The notes below the pieces were generated by a model. The model was not told the origin of the DNA, did no database searches, and saw only the letters and a list, made by a program, of their open reading frames with translations. A stretch of DNA of 43,067 bases from positions 1 through 43,067 of the forward strand of contig JAGDBD010000071.1 in assembly GCA_017959225.1 (NCBI GenBank), in the 5' to 3' direction. The stretch comes from Fibrobacter sp. GTDB lineage: Bacteria > Fibrobacterota > Fibrobacteria > Fibrobacterales > Fibrobacteraceae. Shown piece after piece: positions 1-8,143 of the stretch. A program made the translations under genes and the position numbers. How positions within the stretch are numbered: position 1 is the first letter of the stretch; each line of letters opens with the position of its first letter.

Positions 1-461
1 AAACCAGTCTCTTGATTGTTTGATATAACACCGTATGCGAACAAAAGCATTCCTGCGGCACTCAAAATAGATGCGCATTGGGTGAATTGCACAACCTGGT
101 AAAAGTCGCTTGCGAAAAGCGCAGTGAAAAGCGTGGCTAAAAGAGTTCCCCAGTTCGCACCCAGCTTGCGCATTAACACGTAGCCGATTGTAAAAAAAGA
201 AATGAAAACGGCGAACATTTCCCCGATATAATACCAACCGATTTTGGGAAATAGATGGTAAAGGGGGAGCAACGCGTAGCCGTAAATGGCGTTTACAAAA
301 ATTAAATGGGGATTGTATTCGGTTCCGAATGCCCCCGTAAGCCTTGCCGCCATAAAATAGTCGTCGATGGCTCCGAACTTGATGTCGCCAAAAAACAGGC
401 AAAGAGCCAAGAAAAATAAATTGATGATGGCAGAAAACGCCAAAGCTTTTTTTATGGGCAT
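1..461 (-). CDS. GT-C-like multipass membrane glycosyltransferase, C-terminus beyond the window edge
   Basis: An open frame on the minus strand runs from ATG at 461 to the window edge without a stop, giving 153 codons. The protein begins MPIKKALAFS and has a hydrophobic helix at about residues 6-24. A loop containing an IDDYFMAARL motif follows, then at least three more hydrophobic helices. An acidic pair in the first extracytoplasmic loop is typical of GT-C enzymes that use polyprenyl-phosphate sugars as donors, so I infer that role. An O-antigen polymerase-like protein is the main alternative. An in-frame stop lies eight codons upstream and 461 is the first ATG after it. No Shine-Dalgarno is visible, but TATATTTC ends 4 nt before the ATG. 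It is divergent from the small gene at 487 and lies in a glycosyltransferase locus with a GtrB-like synthase at 4696-5652 that could supply its donor. Confidence 0.72.
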   Translation of the reverse strand, partial: MPIKKALAFSAIINLFFLALCLFFGDIKFGAIDDYFMAARLTGAFGTEYNPHLIFVNAIYGYALLPLYHLFPKIGWYYIGEMFAVFISFFTIGYVLMRKLGANWGTLLATLFTALFASDFYQVVQFTQCASILSAAGMLLFAYGVISNNQETG

Positions 462-486
462 AGGAGAAATATATATTTATAACGAT
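462..486. promoter_or_regulatory. Overlapping divergent promoters with TAnnTTT boxes
   Basis: Only 25 bp separate the two divergent start codons. On the minus strand TATATTTC (466-473) ends 4 nt before the ATG at 461. On the plus strand TATATTTA (472-479) ends 7 nt before the ATG at 487. Both fit the Bacteroidota-type -7 box (TAnnTTTG). Transcripts from either would have almost no 5' leader. Transcription starts are inferred. Confidence 0.45.
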
Positions 487-726
487 ATGTCGAATTTGAT
501 TTACACACTCATCAATAAAGAAACTCCCCTCTGTGACTTTATCGTTGAGAGTGAAGGCGAACTTGAGCTTTGCAAGATTGTAAAGATGTGTTCGCCGTTG
601 CCGTTTTGGTGCAAAAATGTTGACTCATGGGTTGCCGACAGAAGTGCAGCAAAACATCGAGCTCATGTAAATAGAATCTGCGCCGACGGTTCTAAATGCG
701 ATTTTGACGCCAAGAGGGAATTTTAA
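487..726 (+). CDS. Small protein resembling the N-terminus of HipA-like kinases, possible remnant
   Basis: 79 aa, beginning MSNLIYTLINKETPLCDFIV. The middle segment (CSPLPFWCKNVDSWVADRSA, then AKHRAHVNRI) resembles from memory the N-terminal segment of a HipA-like family in which a short beta-rich start is followed by LPxG...WW.RS.P..R. The rest of such a kinase is absent and the last 15 residues look unrelated, so this may be a decayed or fused fragment. The stop codon overlaps the start of the next gene (TAATG at 724-728), which suggests translational coupling with the GT4. In-frame ATGs further upstream (367, 421, 454) would overlap the divergent membrane gene, so 487 is preferred. It could also be a genuine small protein. 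Confidence 0.42.
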   Translation: MSNLIYTLINKETPLCDFIVESEGELELCKIVKMCSPLPFWCKNVDSWVADRSAAKHRAHVNRICADGSKCDFDAKREF

Positions 727-1793
727 TGCGTTCACAAATTCGTGTTTGTCAGGTTTTGCATGGAATTGTGGGCGGTGGGTCGGAACAAGTCGTTTTGAAC
801 TATTGTTCTCGTATGTCAAATGTCCATTTTGACGTTCTTTACCAATACGAACCGAATTTGCAAATTTTAGAACGTTTTCGTGAAGCCGGGCTGAACTGCA
901 TTCAGATTCCTGATAAAGTTCATCATCCGCTGAAACATTTGTGGGCCATTTTTCGAATTTTTCGAAAGGGCCGTTACGATGTTGTGCATAGCCATTTGGA
1001 TTGGTTTATGAACGGCTATGTGTGTTTTTTGGCGATGCTTGCTGGCGTGAAAAAACGGATCGCACATCACCATCAAGCGTATTCAAAATGGGGATTTCTT
1101 TGCTTTACACTCCGCATGCCTTGCAAACTCTTTGCTACGCATTGGCTTGCTTGCGGAGAAGCTGCTGCTGTCAACGGCTGGGGCAAAAACGCTGTTAAAA
1201 AAAACAAAGTGAAGATTCTTCCGAACGCCATCGATTCGGAACGATTTAAGTTTTGCGAATCTGCTCGTCGAGAAGTTCGTGCAAAATATGGAATTGCAGA
1301 CGACGATTTTGTTGTGGGACATGTGGGAAGGTTTTATCCGCAAAAGAATCACACTTTTTTAATCGATGTATTTGCTGAACTGTATAAGAAAAAATCGAGT
1401 GCAAAACTGTTGCTGCTGGGCGACGGCCCTTTGCAAGAACAGGTTAAACAAAAAGTGAATTCGTTAGGTTTGTCTAACGCTGTTATTTTTGTGGGCTTGC
1501 AAAAAGATACGGCTCCATTTTACAGCGCAATGGATGTGTTTGCTTTCCCGTCGTTGTGGGAAGGGTTGCCGTTGACGCTTGTGGAAGCGCAGTATTGTGG
1601 CTTGCCGTGTGTTGTCAGTCATACTGTGACGAAAGAGGTGGTTGTTTCTAAAGCTTTTGAATTTTTTGATTTGAAATCGGCAAAAGTTTGGACGAATTGT
1701 TTGCAGAAAACATTCCGACAAAACGAGTTGACATCTGACCAATTTAACATTGAAAAATGTATTGGTGAACTAGAAGAAATATATCGCAGCTGA
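726..1793 (+). CDS. Glycosyltransferase family 4 (EpsF-like)
   Basis: 355 aa, cytosolic or membrane-associated, GT-B fold. The N-terminal domain starts with VCQVLHGIVGGGSEQVVLNY (residues 7-26), the glycine loop common in EpsF/PglH-like enzymes. The C-terminal domain has GRFYPQKNH (201-209) with the sugar-nucleotide phosphate-binding R/K pair, the LLLGDGPL strand (229-236), and the E-x7-E motif (E279 to E287 in EGLPLTLVE) of retaining GT4 enzymes. It should transfer a hexose or amino sugar from a nucleotide donor onto a lipid-linked oligosaccharide. The start overlaps the upstream stop, and GAGGG at about 715-719 can act as ribosome-binding site. The GT2 at 1799 follows 5 bp later, so 726-3804 reads as one unit. 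Base composition is visibly AT-rich compared with the rest of the window, as usual for exchangeable polysaccharide loci. Confidence 0.88.
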   Translation: MRSQIRVCQVLHGIVGGGSEQVVLNYCSRMSNVHFDVLYQYEPNLQILERFREAGLNCIQIPDKVHHPLKHLWAIFRIFRKGRYDVVHSHLDWFMNGYVCFLAMLAGVKKRIAHHHQAYSKWGFLCFTLRMPCKLFATHWLACGEAAAVNGWGKNAVKKNKVKILPNAIDSERFKFCESARREVRAKYGIADDDFVVGHVGRFYPQKNHTFLIDVFAELYKKKSSAKLLLLGDGPLQEQVKQKVNSLGLSNAVIFVGLQKDTAPFYSAMDVFAFPSLWEGLPLTLVEAQYCGLPCVVSHTVTKEVVVSKAFEFFDLKSAKVWTNCLQKTFRQNELTSDQFNIEKCIGELEEIYRS

Positions 1794-1798
1794 TAGAA

Positions 1799-2677
1799 AT
1801 GAACAATAAACCTTATTCCATAGCGAGTGTAATCTTAAATTACAATGATGCTTCGACCACATTGTCGTTGGTAAGGCATATTGTGGACTTTGCAGAATTA
1901 GATTACATCGTTGTTGTTGATAACGATTCGTCTGACGATTCTTGGAATAGATTAAGCCTTTTGAAAAATGAAAAGGTTCATCTGTTGCAAGCGGGAAAAA
2001 ATGGCGGGTATGGCGCAGGGAATAATGTTGGAATCAAGTATGCCAAAGAAAAATTAAATGCGGATTACGTTTTGATTTTAAATCCGGATGTGATTGTTGA
2101 AGAAGAATGCATTGCAAAATTAGCGGAAACTTTGCACGAGAAACAGGACGTTGCTGTTGTTTCTGCAAAACAGTCGAATTCACCAGATTGCGCTTGGAAG
2201 AATTGTAACGCATTGCAGTATGTTTTGGCAACAAGCCTTTTTTTTGAAATACTGCTGAAAATCCGCTGTTACTCACCCAAATATTTTGGAAATGAAAATT
2301 TTGTTGAAGTATTTGCGGTTCCAGGCTCACTGCTGATGGTTGATGCAGATAAAATGGTGCAGTTTGGAATGTATGACGAAGATTTTTTTCTTTACTATGA
2401 AGAATTTGTTCTAGCTCAAAAATTTGCGAACGCTGGATTAAAAACGATTTTGCGATTGGATTGTTCGTATGTTCATAATCACCACGTCAGCATTTCGAAA
2501 ACGTATAAACGTTGGTCGGAGCAGCATAAAATTTTGTTGAAAAGTGCTGAACTTTTTTTGCGCAAGTATAAGAAGGTGAATGGGATTCAAATGGCTTTTG
2601 CTAAAGTTTGGTTTGCGTACACCAGACTAGAATTTGCTTTATATGATTTGTATAGAATCATGAGGCCCAAAAGATGA
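1799..2677 (+). CDS. Glycosyltransferase family 2, rhamnosyltransferase-like
   Basis: 292 aa, GT-A fold. The N-terminal nucleotide-binding strand is ASVILNYNDASTTL, followed by VVVDNDSSDDSW and GKNGGYGAGNNVGIKYA, the classic pattern of WbbL/RfbN-type inverting GT2 enzymes. The metal-binding triad is NPD in LILNPDVIV (about residue 100), and a DEDFFLYYEE segment near residue 199 supplies the predicted catalytic base. There is no membrane helix. Start ATG lies 5 bp after the GT4 stop (1793), and its last codon overlaps the next gene (ATGA at 2674-2677), indicating coupled translation. Donor and acceptor cannot be predicted from sequence; rhamnose-type donors are common in this subgroup. AT-rich like its neighbours. 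Confidence 0.87.
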   Translation: MNNKPYSIASVILNYNDASTTLSLVRHIVDFAELDYIVVVDNDSSDDSWNRLSLLKNEKVHLLQAGKNGGYGAGNNVGIKYAKEKLNADYVLILNPDVIVEEECIAKLAETLHEKQDVAVVSAKQSNSPDCAWKNCNALQYVLATSLFFEILLKIRCYSPKYFGNENFVEVFAVPGSLLMVDADKMVQFGMYDEDFFLYYEEFVLAQKFANAGLKTILRLDCSYVHNHHVSISKTYKRWSEQHKILLKSAELFLRKYKKVNGIQMAFAKVWFAYTRLEFALYDLYRIMRPKR

Positions 2678-3804
2678 AGAAGATTCTTTTTATAACTCAT
2701 GATGATTTCAGCAGCGGATCGTCGCGAAGTTTGGTTGCGCAAATCGAATTTTTAAAAAGAGAAAAGAAAATTGATCCAGTCGTGATTACATGGAAAGAAA
2801 ATTCCTTGACCGCGTATTTGCGAAAGCAACAGATTCCGTGCTTTGCGTTAAAGTATGACTTCACGTCGGTATGGACGCAAAATTGCTTTTTGCATCAACT
2901 TAAAAGACCGTATTACCGGTTGATTTATAATTATACCGCGTATTGCAAATTAAAAAAAGAAATCGACTTTTCGGAAATTTCCTTGATTGTGTCCAATTCC
3001 AGCGTGATTGATTTTGGAGCTTATTTGCACCGAAAATTGCAAATTCCACATGTGTGGTATTTGCGCGAATTTGGTGACTTGGATTTTAACGTTTTGCCAT
3101 ATGTTAAAGATTTTCCCCGTTATATAGAAAGCAACTCGGATGGAATTGTAGCGGTTTCTAAAGCGGTGGCTCGGCATTGGCAACATCGAGGCATTCGCAA
3201 AGATATTGCAGTGATTTATAATGGTGTATCTAGCAACGACGTTCCGTTGAAAGAAAAAAATGGGTTGGTGAAGATTTGCATGTGCGGTCGTTTGTGCCCT
3301 ACAAAAGGACAATTTTTAGCCGTTGAAGCGATGGCTAAATTACCAAATAGTGTTTTGAAAAATATCCGTTTAGATTTCTATGGAGTTGGAGAATCTGAAG
3401 CGAAACTGAAGAATCTTGTTAAAGAATACAAGCTTGAAAAGTATATCGCATTCAAAGGATTTTCATCTTCTTTAGATAAAGAATTAATGGATTACGATGT
3501 TGGATTGACTTTGAGCAAGGCCGAAGCATTTGGGAGAACGACTGTCGAATATATGAATCATGCATTGTTTGTAATCGGATCTCATTCTGGAGGCACTCCT
3601 GAATTATTGCAAGATGGCGCGTTTGGAAATCTTGTGGCACCAAATTCACCGGAAGCGGTTGCGAGTGCGATTGAAGAGTATTACAAAAATCAAATAGAAT
3701 GTAAGAAAAAAGCGGTATGCGCACAAATTTACGCTAAAGAAACTTTTTCTGTGAAAACAAATGCAGAAAAGGCCTTTCGCTTTTATGAAAAATTTGCAAG
3801 ATGA
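2674..3804 (+). CDS. Glycosyltransferase family 4
   Basis: 376 aa, GT-B fold. The N-terminus MKKILFITHDDFSSGSSRSL gives the first Rossmann strand and glycine/serine loop. The C-terminal domain carries KICMCGRLCPTKGQ (donor phosphate-binding R and K), DFYGVGESEAKLK, and a KAEAFGRTTVE segment with the E-x7-E retaining GT4 signature. Third gene of the GT run; its ATG overlaps the GT2 stop by four bases. It ends 17 bp before the convergent GT2 at 3821, and I see no intrinsic terminator between them, so the two convergent transcripts may overlap. Role: one sugar-addition step in assembling a surface polysaccharide repeat or LPS outer core. The specific linkage is unknown. Confidence 0.87.
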   Translation: MKKILFITHDDFSSGSSRSLVAQIEFLKREKKIDPVVITWKENSLTAYLRKQQIPCFALKYDFTSVWTQNCFLHQLKRPYYRLIYNYTAYCKLKKEIDFSEISLIVSNSSVIDFGAYLHRKLQIPHVWYLREFGDLDFNVLPYVKDFPRYIESNSDGIVAVSKAVARHWQHRGIRKDIAVIYNGVSSNDVPLKEKNGLVKICMCGRLCPTKGQFLAVEAMAKLPNSVLKNIRLDFYGVGESEAKLKNLVKEYKLEKYIAFKGFSSSLDKELMDYDVGLTLSKAEAFGRTTVEYMNHALFVIGSHSGGTPELLQDGAFGNLVAPNSPEAVASAIEEYYKNQIECKKKAVCAQIYAKETFSVKTNAEKAFRFYEKFAR

Positions 3805-3820
3805 AGCTTTGAATCCTTGC

Positions 3821-4693
3821 TCACTCCGGATGGTTGTTCAAAAAAGCGGTTTGTTGCAGGGACTTTTTCCGGTTGATTTTAATCTGTTTATAATCGACGA
3901 TAATTTTTTTGATATAAGAGAAAAATGCAAGGGATTTGTTCTTGTATAAAAACTTAATACAATCGCAAATTAATCCGTAAATGGCGAAAATGTCGGATCG
4001 TTCAAAACCGCTCATATAGACTAAGGTGCGAATGTATGAAAAGAACATCCTTTTCTCTGCGGTGATTGTCCGGTTTTCTCGATCGTGAACTGCGGCAGCA
4101 CCTGGGACAATTCCGATTTTAAATCCTTTATATCGAGTTCTGTCGCAGTAATTATCGTCTTCACCGTAATGGTGAAACGTTGGAGAAAATCCTCCGACTT
4201 CTAGTAGGCATTTTCTGCTGATCAACCAATGCGCCGCCATGACTCTTTTAACGGAAAGAAGTTGCCCGTCTTGAATGGCTTCTGAATAAACGGTTTCAAA
4301 ATCTCTATCCAGGTTCTTTTCGTTGGCTTGCTTTTGCAATGGAGAAAGAATGCCGTATTTAGGATTGCATTTGTGCGCTTCAATTAAAAGGGTAATTGTA
4401 TTTGGCTTAATCCAAGCGTCTTGATTTAATAAGTATACGTAGTCGTAATTGTTGTCTATCGCATATTGCAAACCGATGTTGTTTGCAGCGCCAAATCCAA
4501 GGTTGTTTTTACTTTGAACTAATTTAATGGATGGGTAATTTTCGGCTATATATTTTAGAGTACCGTCGGTTGACAAGTTGTCAATGACAAATATGTCTAA
4601 TGGAATTTCGGATTCCAGTGTGCTCTGGATACATTTTTTTATCCATTGCATTGCGTTGTATGTAACAAGGATGACAAGAACTCTATCTTGCAT
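3821..4693 (-). CDS. Glycosyltransferase family 2
   Basis: 290 aa, GT-A fold. Visible motifs in order are VLVILVTYNAMQWIKKCIQS, VIDNLSTDGTL, NNLGFGAANNIGLQYA, the NQD metal-binding triad in YLLNQDAWIKP, and GEDDNYCDR, which supplies the predicted catalytic base. The C-terminal part is basic and helical. Start ATG at 4693 lies 2 bp after the stop of the upstream GT2 (4696-5652), so both are probably one two-gene transcript from the promoter near 5660. It converges on the plus-strand GT run. It is WbbL/RfbN-like, the same superfamily as the GT2 at 1799 but clearly a different paralogue. Probably adds a single sugar to the polysaccharide made by this locus; substrate unknown. Confidence 0.87.
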   Translation of the reverse strand: MQDRVLVILVTYNAMQWIKKCIQSTLESEIPLDIFVIDNLSTDGTLKYIAENYPSIKLVQSKNNLGFGAANNIGLQYAIDNNYDYVYLLNQDAWIKPNTITLLIEAHKCNPKYGILSPLQKQANEKNLDRDFETVYSEAIQDGQLLSVKRVMAAHWLISRKCLLEVGGFSPTFHHYGEDDNYCDRTRYKGFKIGIVPGAAAVHDRENRTITAEKRMFFSYIRTLVYMSGFERSDIFAIYGLICDCIKFLYKNKSLAFFSYIKKIIVDYKQIKINRKKSLQQTAFLNNHPE

Positions 4694-4695
4694 TG

Positions 4696-5652
4696 TTAAA
4701 CTCTTTCCCGAATCACGTATTGCGGAGCTTGATTAATGCAGATGTAAACTCTTCCCACGTATTCGCCGATAAGACCGAGCAAAAACATGATCATTCCGCC
4801 TACAAATAAAAGTGTAGCAAGAAGGCTAGCATAACCGACAGGTGCTGCGGCAACCGTCAATTTTTCGTAAATCACATAAAGCCCGCTGGCAAACCCGATG
4901 ATGGCGCAAAGAATTCCCAGGAATGTCGCTGCGCGTAAAGGTTTGACTGAAAAGGCGGTGAATCCGTTGACCCAAAGGGATATTAGTCCGCGGACCGTGT
5001 AACCGGAAGTCCCTTCTAAACGGTGACGGTGGCTGACTGCAACGTTCCCTAAGTTTTTGGTGGTGCGGAAAATAAGCCCGCTGATATAGGGGAATGGATT
5101 TGGATATTGGACGATTTCTTTGACGATAAATTTTTTCATGATGAAAAAACTCGTCGTTTTTAAAGTTGTCGGTTGCCCAATGATCGCTTCTGCCATTTTT
5201 TTGTTGACGTAACTTCCGAATCGGCGGAACAGGTGTTGTGCGGAATGTTCGTAATAGCCGTAAACGACGTCAAAGCCTTCTTCCAGCTTTTCGACAAGTT
5301 TAAATGTTTCACTTGCAGGGGTTTGCCCGTCATCATCAAGGCTGATGACGTAATCGCCATGGGCTTCGGCGTAACCGCCCATGAGAGCGCTGTGTTGCCC
5401 GAAGTTTTTGGCAAAGCAGATTCCTTTGATTTTAGGGTCTTCTTTGGCGAGCATTTTGATTTTTTTCCATACGCCGTCCGGACTGCAGTCGTTGACCTGA
5501 ACGATTTCGGAATCTAAGGTGCATTCTTTTTGCTCTGCATTTTTTCCAGCGACGGTTGCGCGGATTTCGTTTACAACAGTTTCGATTGTGTTTTCACTGC
5601 GGTAACAGGGAATGACAAAAGAAAGTAAAGTCAAATTATTTTGCTCGCTCAT
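4696..5652 (-). CDS. Polyprenyl-phosphate glycosyltransferase, GtrB/ArnC/DPM1-like
   Basis: 318 aa. The cytosolic GT-A domain (about residues 1-225) has LLSFVIPCYRSENTIETVV, the acidic metal-binding run SLDDDGQTP, and FAKNFGQHSALMGGYAEA. Two C-terminal transmembrane helices follow (about 232-258 and 268-298), with the loop preceding the second helix (PVGYASLLATLLFVGG). This architecture is that of GtrB, ArnC and YfdH enzymes, which load a sugar from a nucleotide donor onto undecaprenyl phosphate at the inner membrane. Such lipid-linked sugars are then used by GT-C enzymes, and the partial GT-C-like gene at 1-461 is a candidate partner. With a WecE-type aminotransferase nearby, the sugar may be a 4-amino-4,6-dideoxyhexose; this is inference. 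First gene of the minus unit; TATATTCA ends 4 nt before its ATG. Confidence 0.88.
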   Translation of the reverse strand: MSEQNNLTLLSFVIPCYRSENTIETVVNEIRATVAGKNAEQKECTLDSEIVQVNDCSPDGVWKKIKMLAKEDPKIKGICFAKNFGQHSALMGGYAEAHGDYVISLDDDGQTPASETFKLVEKLEEGFDVVYGYYEHSAQHLFRRFGSYVNKKMAEAIIGQPTTLKTTSFFIMKKFIVKEIVQYPNPFPYISGLIFRTTKNLGNVAVSHRHRLEGTSGYTVRGLISLWVNGFTAFSVKPLRAATFLGILCAIIGFASGLYVIYEKLTVAAAPVGYASLLATLLFVGGMIMFLLGLIGEYVGRVYICINQAPQYVIRERV

Positions 5653-5687
5653 GATTTGAATATAAAAACAAAATTTACATTTAGACT
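5653..5687. promoter_or_regulatory. Divergent promoters between two polysaccharide units
   Basis: The 35-bp gap between divergent starts holds, on the minus strand, TATATTCA (5657-5664), 4 nt before the ATG at 5652, and on the plus strand, TACATTTA (5676-5683), 4 nt before the GTG at 5688. Both match TAnnTT with identical spacing to the start codon. Any transcript would be leaderless or nearly so. Inferred from pattern and position. Confidence 0.45.
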
Positions 5688-6953
5688 GTGAAGAAACTTC
5701 TTTATCCGCTGATTGCGAGCGCTCTGATTACAATTGCACCTTTTTTGATTACGTTCGAAAAAGGACAAGATATTGTGCGCGGTCTTTTTGGATTCAGCGA
5801 ATTTGCTTTGCTATTGCTGTTCGCATGGGTACGGGATCGTTTTAGAGGTGTGGTGCGCATTGTTCTGCTTGCCATTATGTTGATTTTGATGCTTGCGGTT
5901 GCGTATGTAGATTTAGCGAATTTGCTTTCCGCAAAAAATTGGAACATGGGCGTTTATGGTGTGATTCCGATTTTTACGTGTGCCCTTGCTGCTTTGATGA
6001 TGACGAAAGTTTCGAGCTTTACGTTTCCGTCGATCAGCTTTATCGTGTTCGTTTCGCTGGTTGCGCATTTAGCGGTGTTGAATTGGAACGCTTCGCAGCC
6101 CCTTGTGCAGTTTCCTGTGGTGGATTATTTGAGCCGTACTGCGCCGAAACCTGTGGAACGTAAAATTTTGCCGGAGTCTTTTGCGCAAAAATACAAGATT
6201 TTGGATTCGGCATCGGTTACGCGGAATTATGTGGATACGCTTCGAAATAACGTGGTGATTCTAGTGGAAAGTTGGGGCGTTCCCATGGATGAACTCCGTT
6301 TTATAAAGGAGCTGCAAATTTTTGACGGTGTGGTGCAACAGCTCGGTGTACATTCAAGAATGTACAGTCGGACGCGGACTGCTGAACGTGAAGATTTGAT
6401 TTTTGAAATTCTACGGGATTCTTTGACACGTCAAAAGGACACGATTTTTTTGCCCAAGGAATTTGAAAAGAAAGGTTTTAAAACGACCTTCTTCTTTGGC
6501 GGTGATAGTGCGGAACAATGGCGTTACAAGTATATCTACAATATTTTTGAAACGGCTGTTTTTGGCGGGTTCAATCCCAATGCTAGACCTTATGCCGAGA
6601 ATGTTACAAGGTTCGATTCGAGCTTTGCAAAGAAGGCTCTTTCTGACAGTGTGATGGTTTCAAAGATTGATAGCCTTCTTTCGGACTCGTCAAAACGTTT
6701 TGTCGCTTGGACTACGCGCGATACTAAGTTTCCGTTGCAAGGATTGGGTGGTGCGTATCGCGGATCTGCCGATGAAAATGATTCAGCGTATACGGAACGT
6801 TTAATGGGGACGCTTCGCCTGATTGTAAATCTTGCTCGGAAGCATCCGGAGACGCGGTTCGTGGTGCAGGGCGATCATGAGCCGATACTTGCTCCGGTTG
6901 AATTTCAAGAACGTTTTTATAAACGTTGGGTTCCTTTTATTGTATTAAATTAA
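5688..6953 (+). CDS. LtaS/sulfatase-like membrane enzyme (probable phosphoglycerol or phosphoethanolamine transferase)
   Basis: 421 aa. Four or five N-terminal membrane helices (residues 5-23, 37-48, 56-80, 89-105, 114-133) precede a periplasmic alkaline-phosphatase-superfamily domain. Recognisable positions are NNVVILVESWG (metal-ligand Glu194), SRTRTAERED with candidate nucleophile Thr231 as in LtaS, KTTFFFGGDSAEQW (265-278, aligning with the HGGD/FWN motif), WTTRDTKFPL, and RFVVQGDHEPI with the D-H metal ligands near 397. Members move phosphoglycerol, phosphoethanolamine or sulfate groups on envelope polymers. It is shorter than LtaS (about 650 aa) and its domain looks compact. GTG start at 5688 with no Shine-Dalgarno; TACATTTA precedes it by 4 nt. 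It leads the unit ending at 10451. Chemical specificity is unknown. Confidence 0.7.
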   Translation: MKKLLYPLIASALITIAPFLITFEKGQDIVRGLFGFSEFALLLLFAWVRDRFRGVVRIVLLAIMLILMLAVAYVDLANLLSAKNWNMGVYGVIPIFTCALAALMMTKVSSFTFPSISFIVFVSLVAHLAVLNWNASQPLVQFPVVDYLSRTAPKPVERKILPESFAQKYKILDSASVTRNYVDTLRNNVVILVESWGVPMDELRFIKELQIFDGVVQQLGVHSRMYSRTRTAEREDLIFEILRDSLTRQKDTIFLPKEFEKKGFKTTFFFGGDSAEQWRYKYIYNIFETAVFGGFNPNARPYAENVTRFDSSFAKKALSDSVMVSKIDSLLSDSSKRFVAWTTRDTKFPLQGLGGAYRGSADENDSAYTERLMGTLRLIVNLARKHPETRFVVQGDHEPILAPVEFQERFYKRWVPFIVLN

Positions 6954-6968
6954 GGGTGTGAGGGTTTT

Positions 6969-8102
6969 ATGAGCATTCGCATTCCGTTTAACAAGCCGCC
7001 TTTTGTCGGTTCTGAAATTGAATATGTGCGAGCGGCAGTCGCTAGCGGTCGCATTTGTGGCGATGGAGAATTCAATCAAAAATGCCACAAATGGTTGCAG
7101 GAACATACGGGGACTTCGAAAGCCCTTTTGACGACGAGCTGCACGCATGCGCTTGAAATGGCTGCGCTCCTGTGCAATATTTTGCCGGGAGATGAAGTGA
7201 TTATGCCGTCATTTACTTTTGTTTCGACGGCGGACGCTTTTGCAATGCGTGGCGCGAAATGCGTGTTTGTGGATATTCGCCCCGATACGATGAATTTGGA
7301 TGAACGTAAAATTGAAGCAGCGATTACTTCGAAAACCAAAGTAATTGTGCCGGTACATTACGCAGGTGTATCTTGCGAAATGGATACGATTCTTTCGATT
7401 GCGAAAAAGCACAATTTGTTTGTGGTAGAAGATGCCGCGCAAGGGATGATGGCGAGTTACAAAGGAAGAGCTTTGGGGAGCCTTGGTGATTTTGGCTGTT
7501 TTAGTTATCACGAAACAAAAAATTACAGCATGGGAGAAGGTGGGGCTCTTTTGATTCGCGATCCGAAGTTTGCGGATCGTGCGGAAATCATTCGTGAAAA
7601 GGGAACGAACCGTGTGCAGTTCCATCGGGGTGAAGTGGATAAGTATACGTGGGTGGAGCTTGGTTCGAGCTATTTGCCAAGCGAATTGAATGCGGCCTAT
7701 TTGTATGCGGAATTGGAACAGGCGAAGCGGATTTATGATGACCGCATGGCGAGTTGGAATGCGTATTACGAACGTTTGCTTCCGCTGCAAGAAAAGGGTT
7801 TGATTGAACTACCGAAGATTCCGGAAGAATGTAAGCATAACGCTCACATGTTCTACATTAAAATGCCGGATTTGGAAGGCCGTTCCAAAATGATTGCTCA
7901 CTTGGTGAAGAATGAAATTTTGGCGGTGTTCCATTATGTTCCGTTGCACAGTGCTCCGGCGGGGAAACGCTTTGGAAGATTTTTTGGGGACGATGAATTT
8001 ACGACACGGGAAAGCAATCGTTTGATTCGCCTTCCCATGTATTATGGTTTAAAATTGGATGATTTGGAATTTGTTTGTGAGAAAGTGCGCTCATTCTTTT
8101 GA
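6969..8102 (+). CDS. wecE: dTDP-4-amino-4,6-dideoxygalactose transaminase (WecE/RffA)
   Basis: 377 aa, PLP-dependent DegT/DnrJ/EryC1/StrS family. The whole chain follows E. coli WecE as I recall it: IPFNKPPFVGSEIEY at the N-terminus, ASGRICGDG, PGDEVIMPSFTFVSTADAF (73-91), IVPVHYAGVSCEMDT, VVEDAAQGMMASYKGRALG with PLP-binding Asp155, and SYHETKNYSMGEGGALL with Schiff-base Lys184. It converts dTDP-4-keto-6-deoxyglucose to dTDP-4-amino-4,6-dideoxygalactose (Fuc4N) using glutamate. Start is supported by a GAGGG ribosome-binding site at 6960-6964, five bases upstream of the ATG, and the usual N-terminus. It lies 15 bp after the LtaS-like gene and 41 bp before the ATP-grasp gene. No wecD-type acetyltransferase follows; an ATP-grasp ligase takes that position, suggesting a different N-acyl group. 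Confidence 0.93.
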   Translation: MSIRIPFNKPPFVGSEIEYVRAAVASGRICGDGEFNQKCHKWLQEHTGTSKALLTTSCTHALEMAALLCNILPGDEVIMPSFTFVSTADAFAMRGAKCVFVDIRPDTMNLDERKIEAAITSKTKVIVPVHYAGVSCEMDTILSIAKKHNLFVVEDAAQGMMASYKGRALGSLGDFGCFSYHETKNYSMGEGGALLIRDPKFADRAEIIREKGTNRVQFHRGEVDKYTWVELGSSYLPSELNAAYLYAELEQAKRIYDDRMASWNAYYERLLPLQEKGLIELPKIPEECKHNAHMFYIKMPDLEGRSKMIAHLVKNEILAVFHYVPLHSAPAGKRFGRFFGDDEFTTRESNRLIRLPMYYGLKLDDLEFVCEKVRSFF

Positions 8103-8143
8103 TTGCTGCGCATGACCGGGTAACGTGATGATGGAAATATTTT

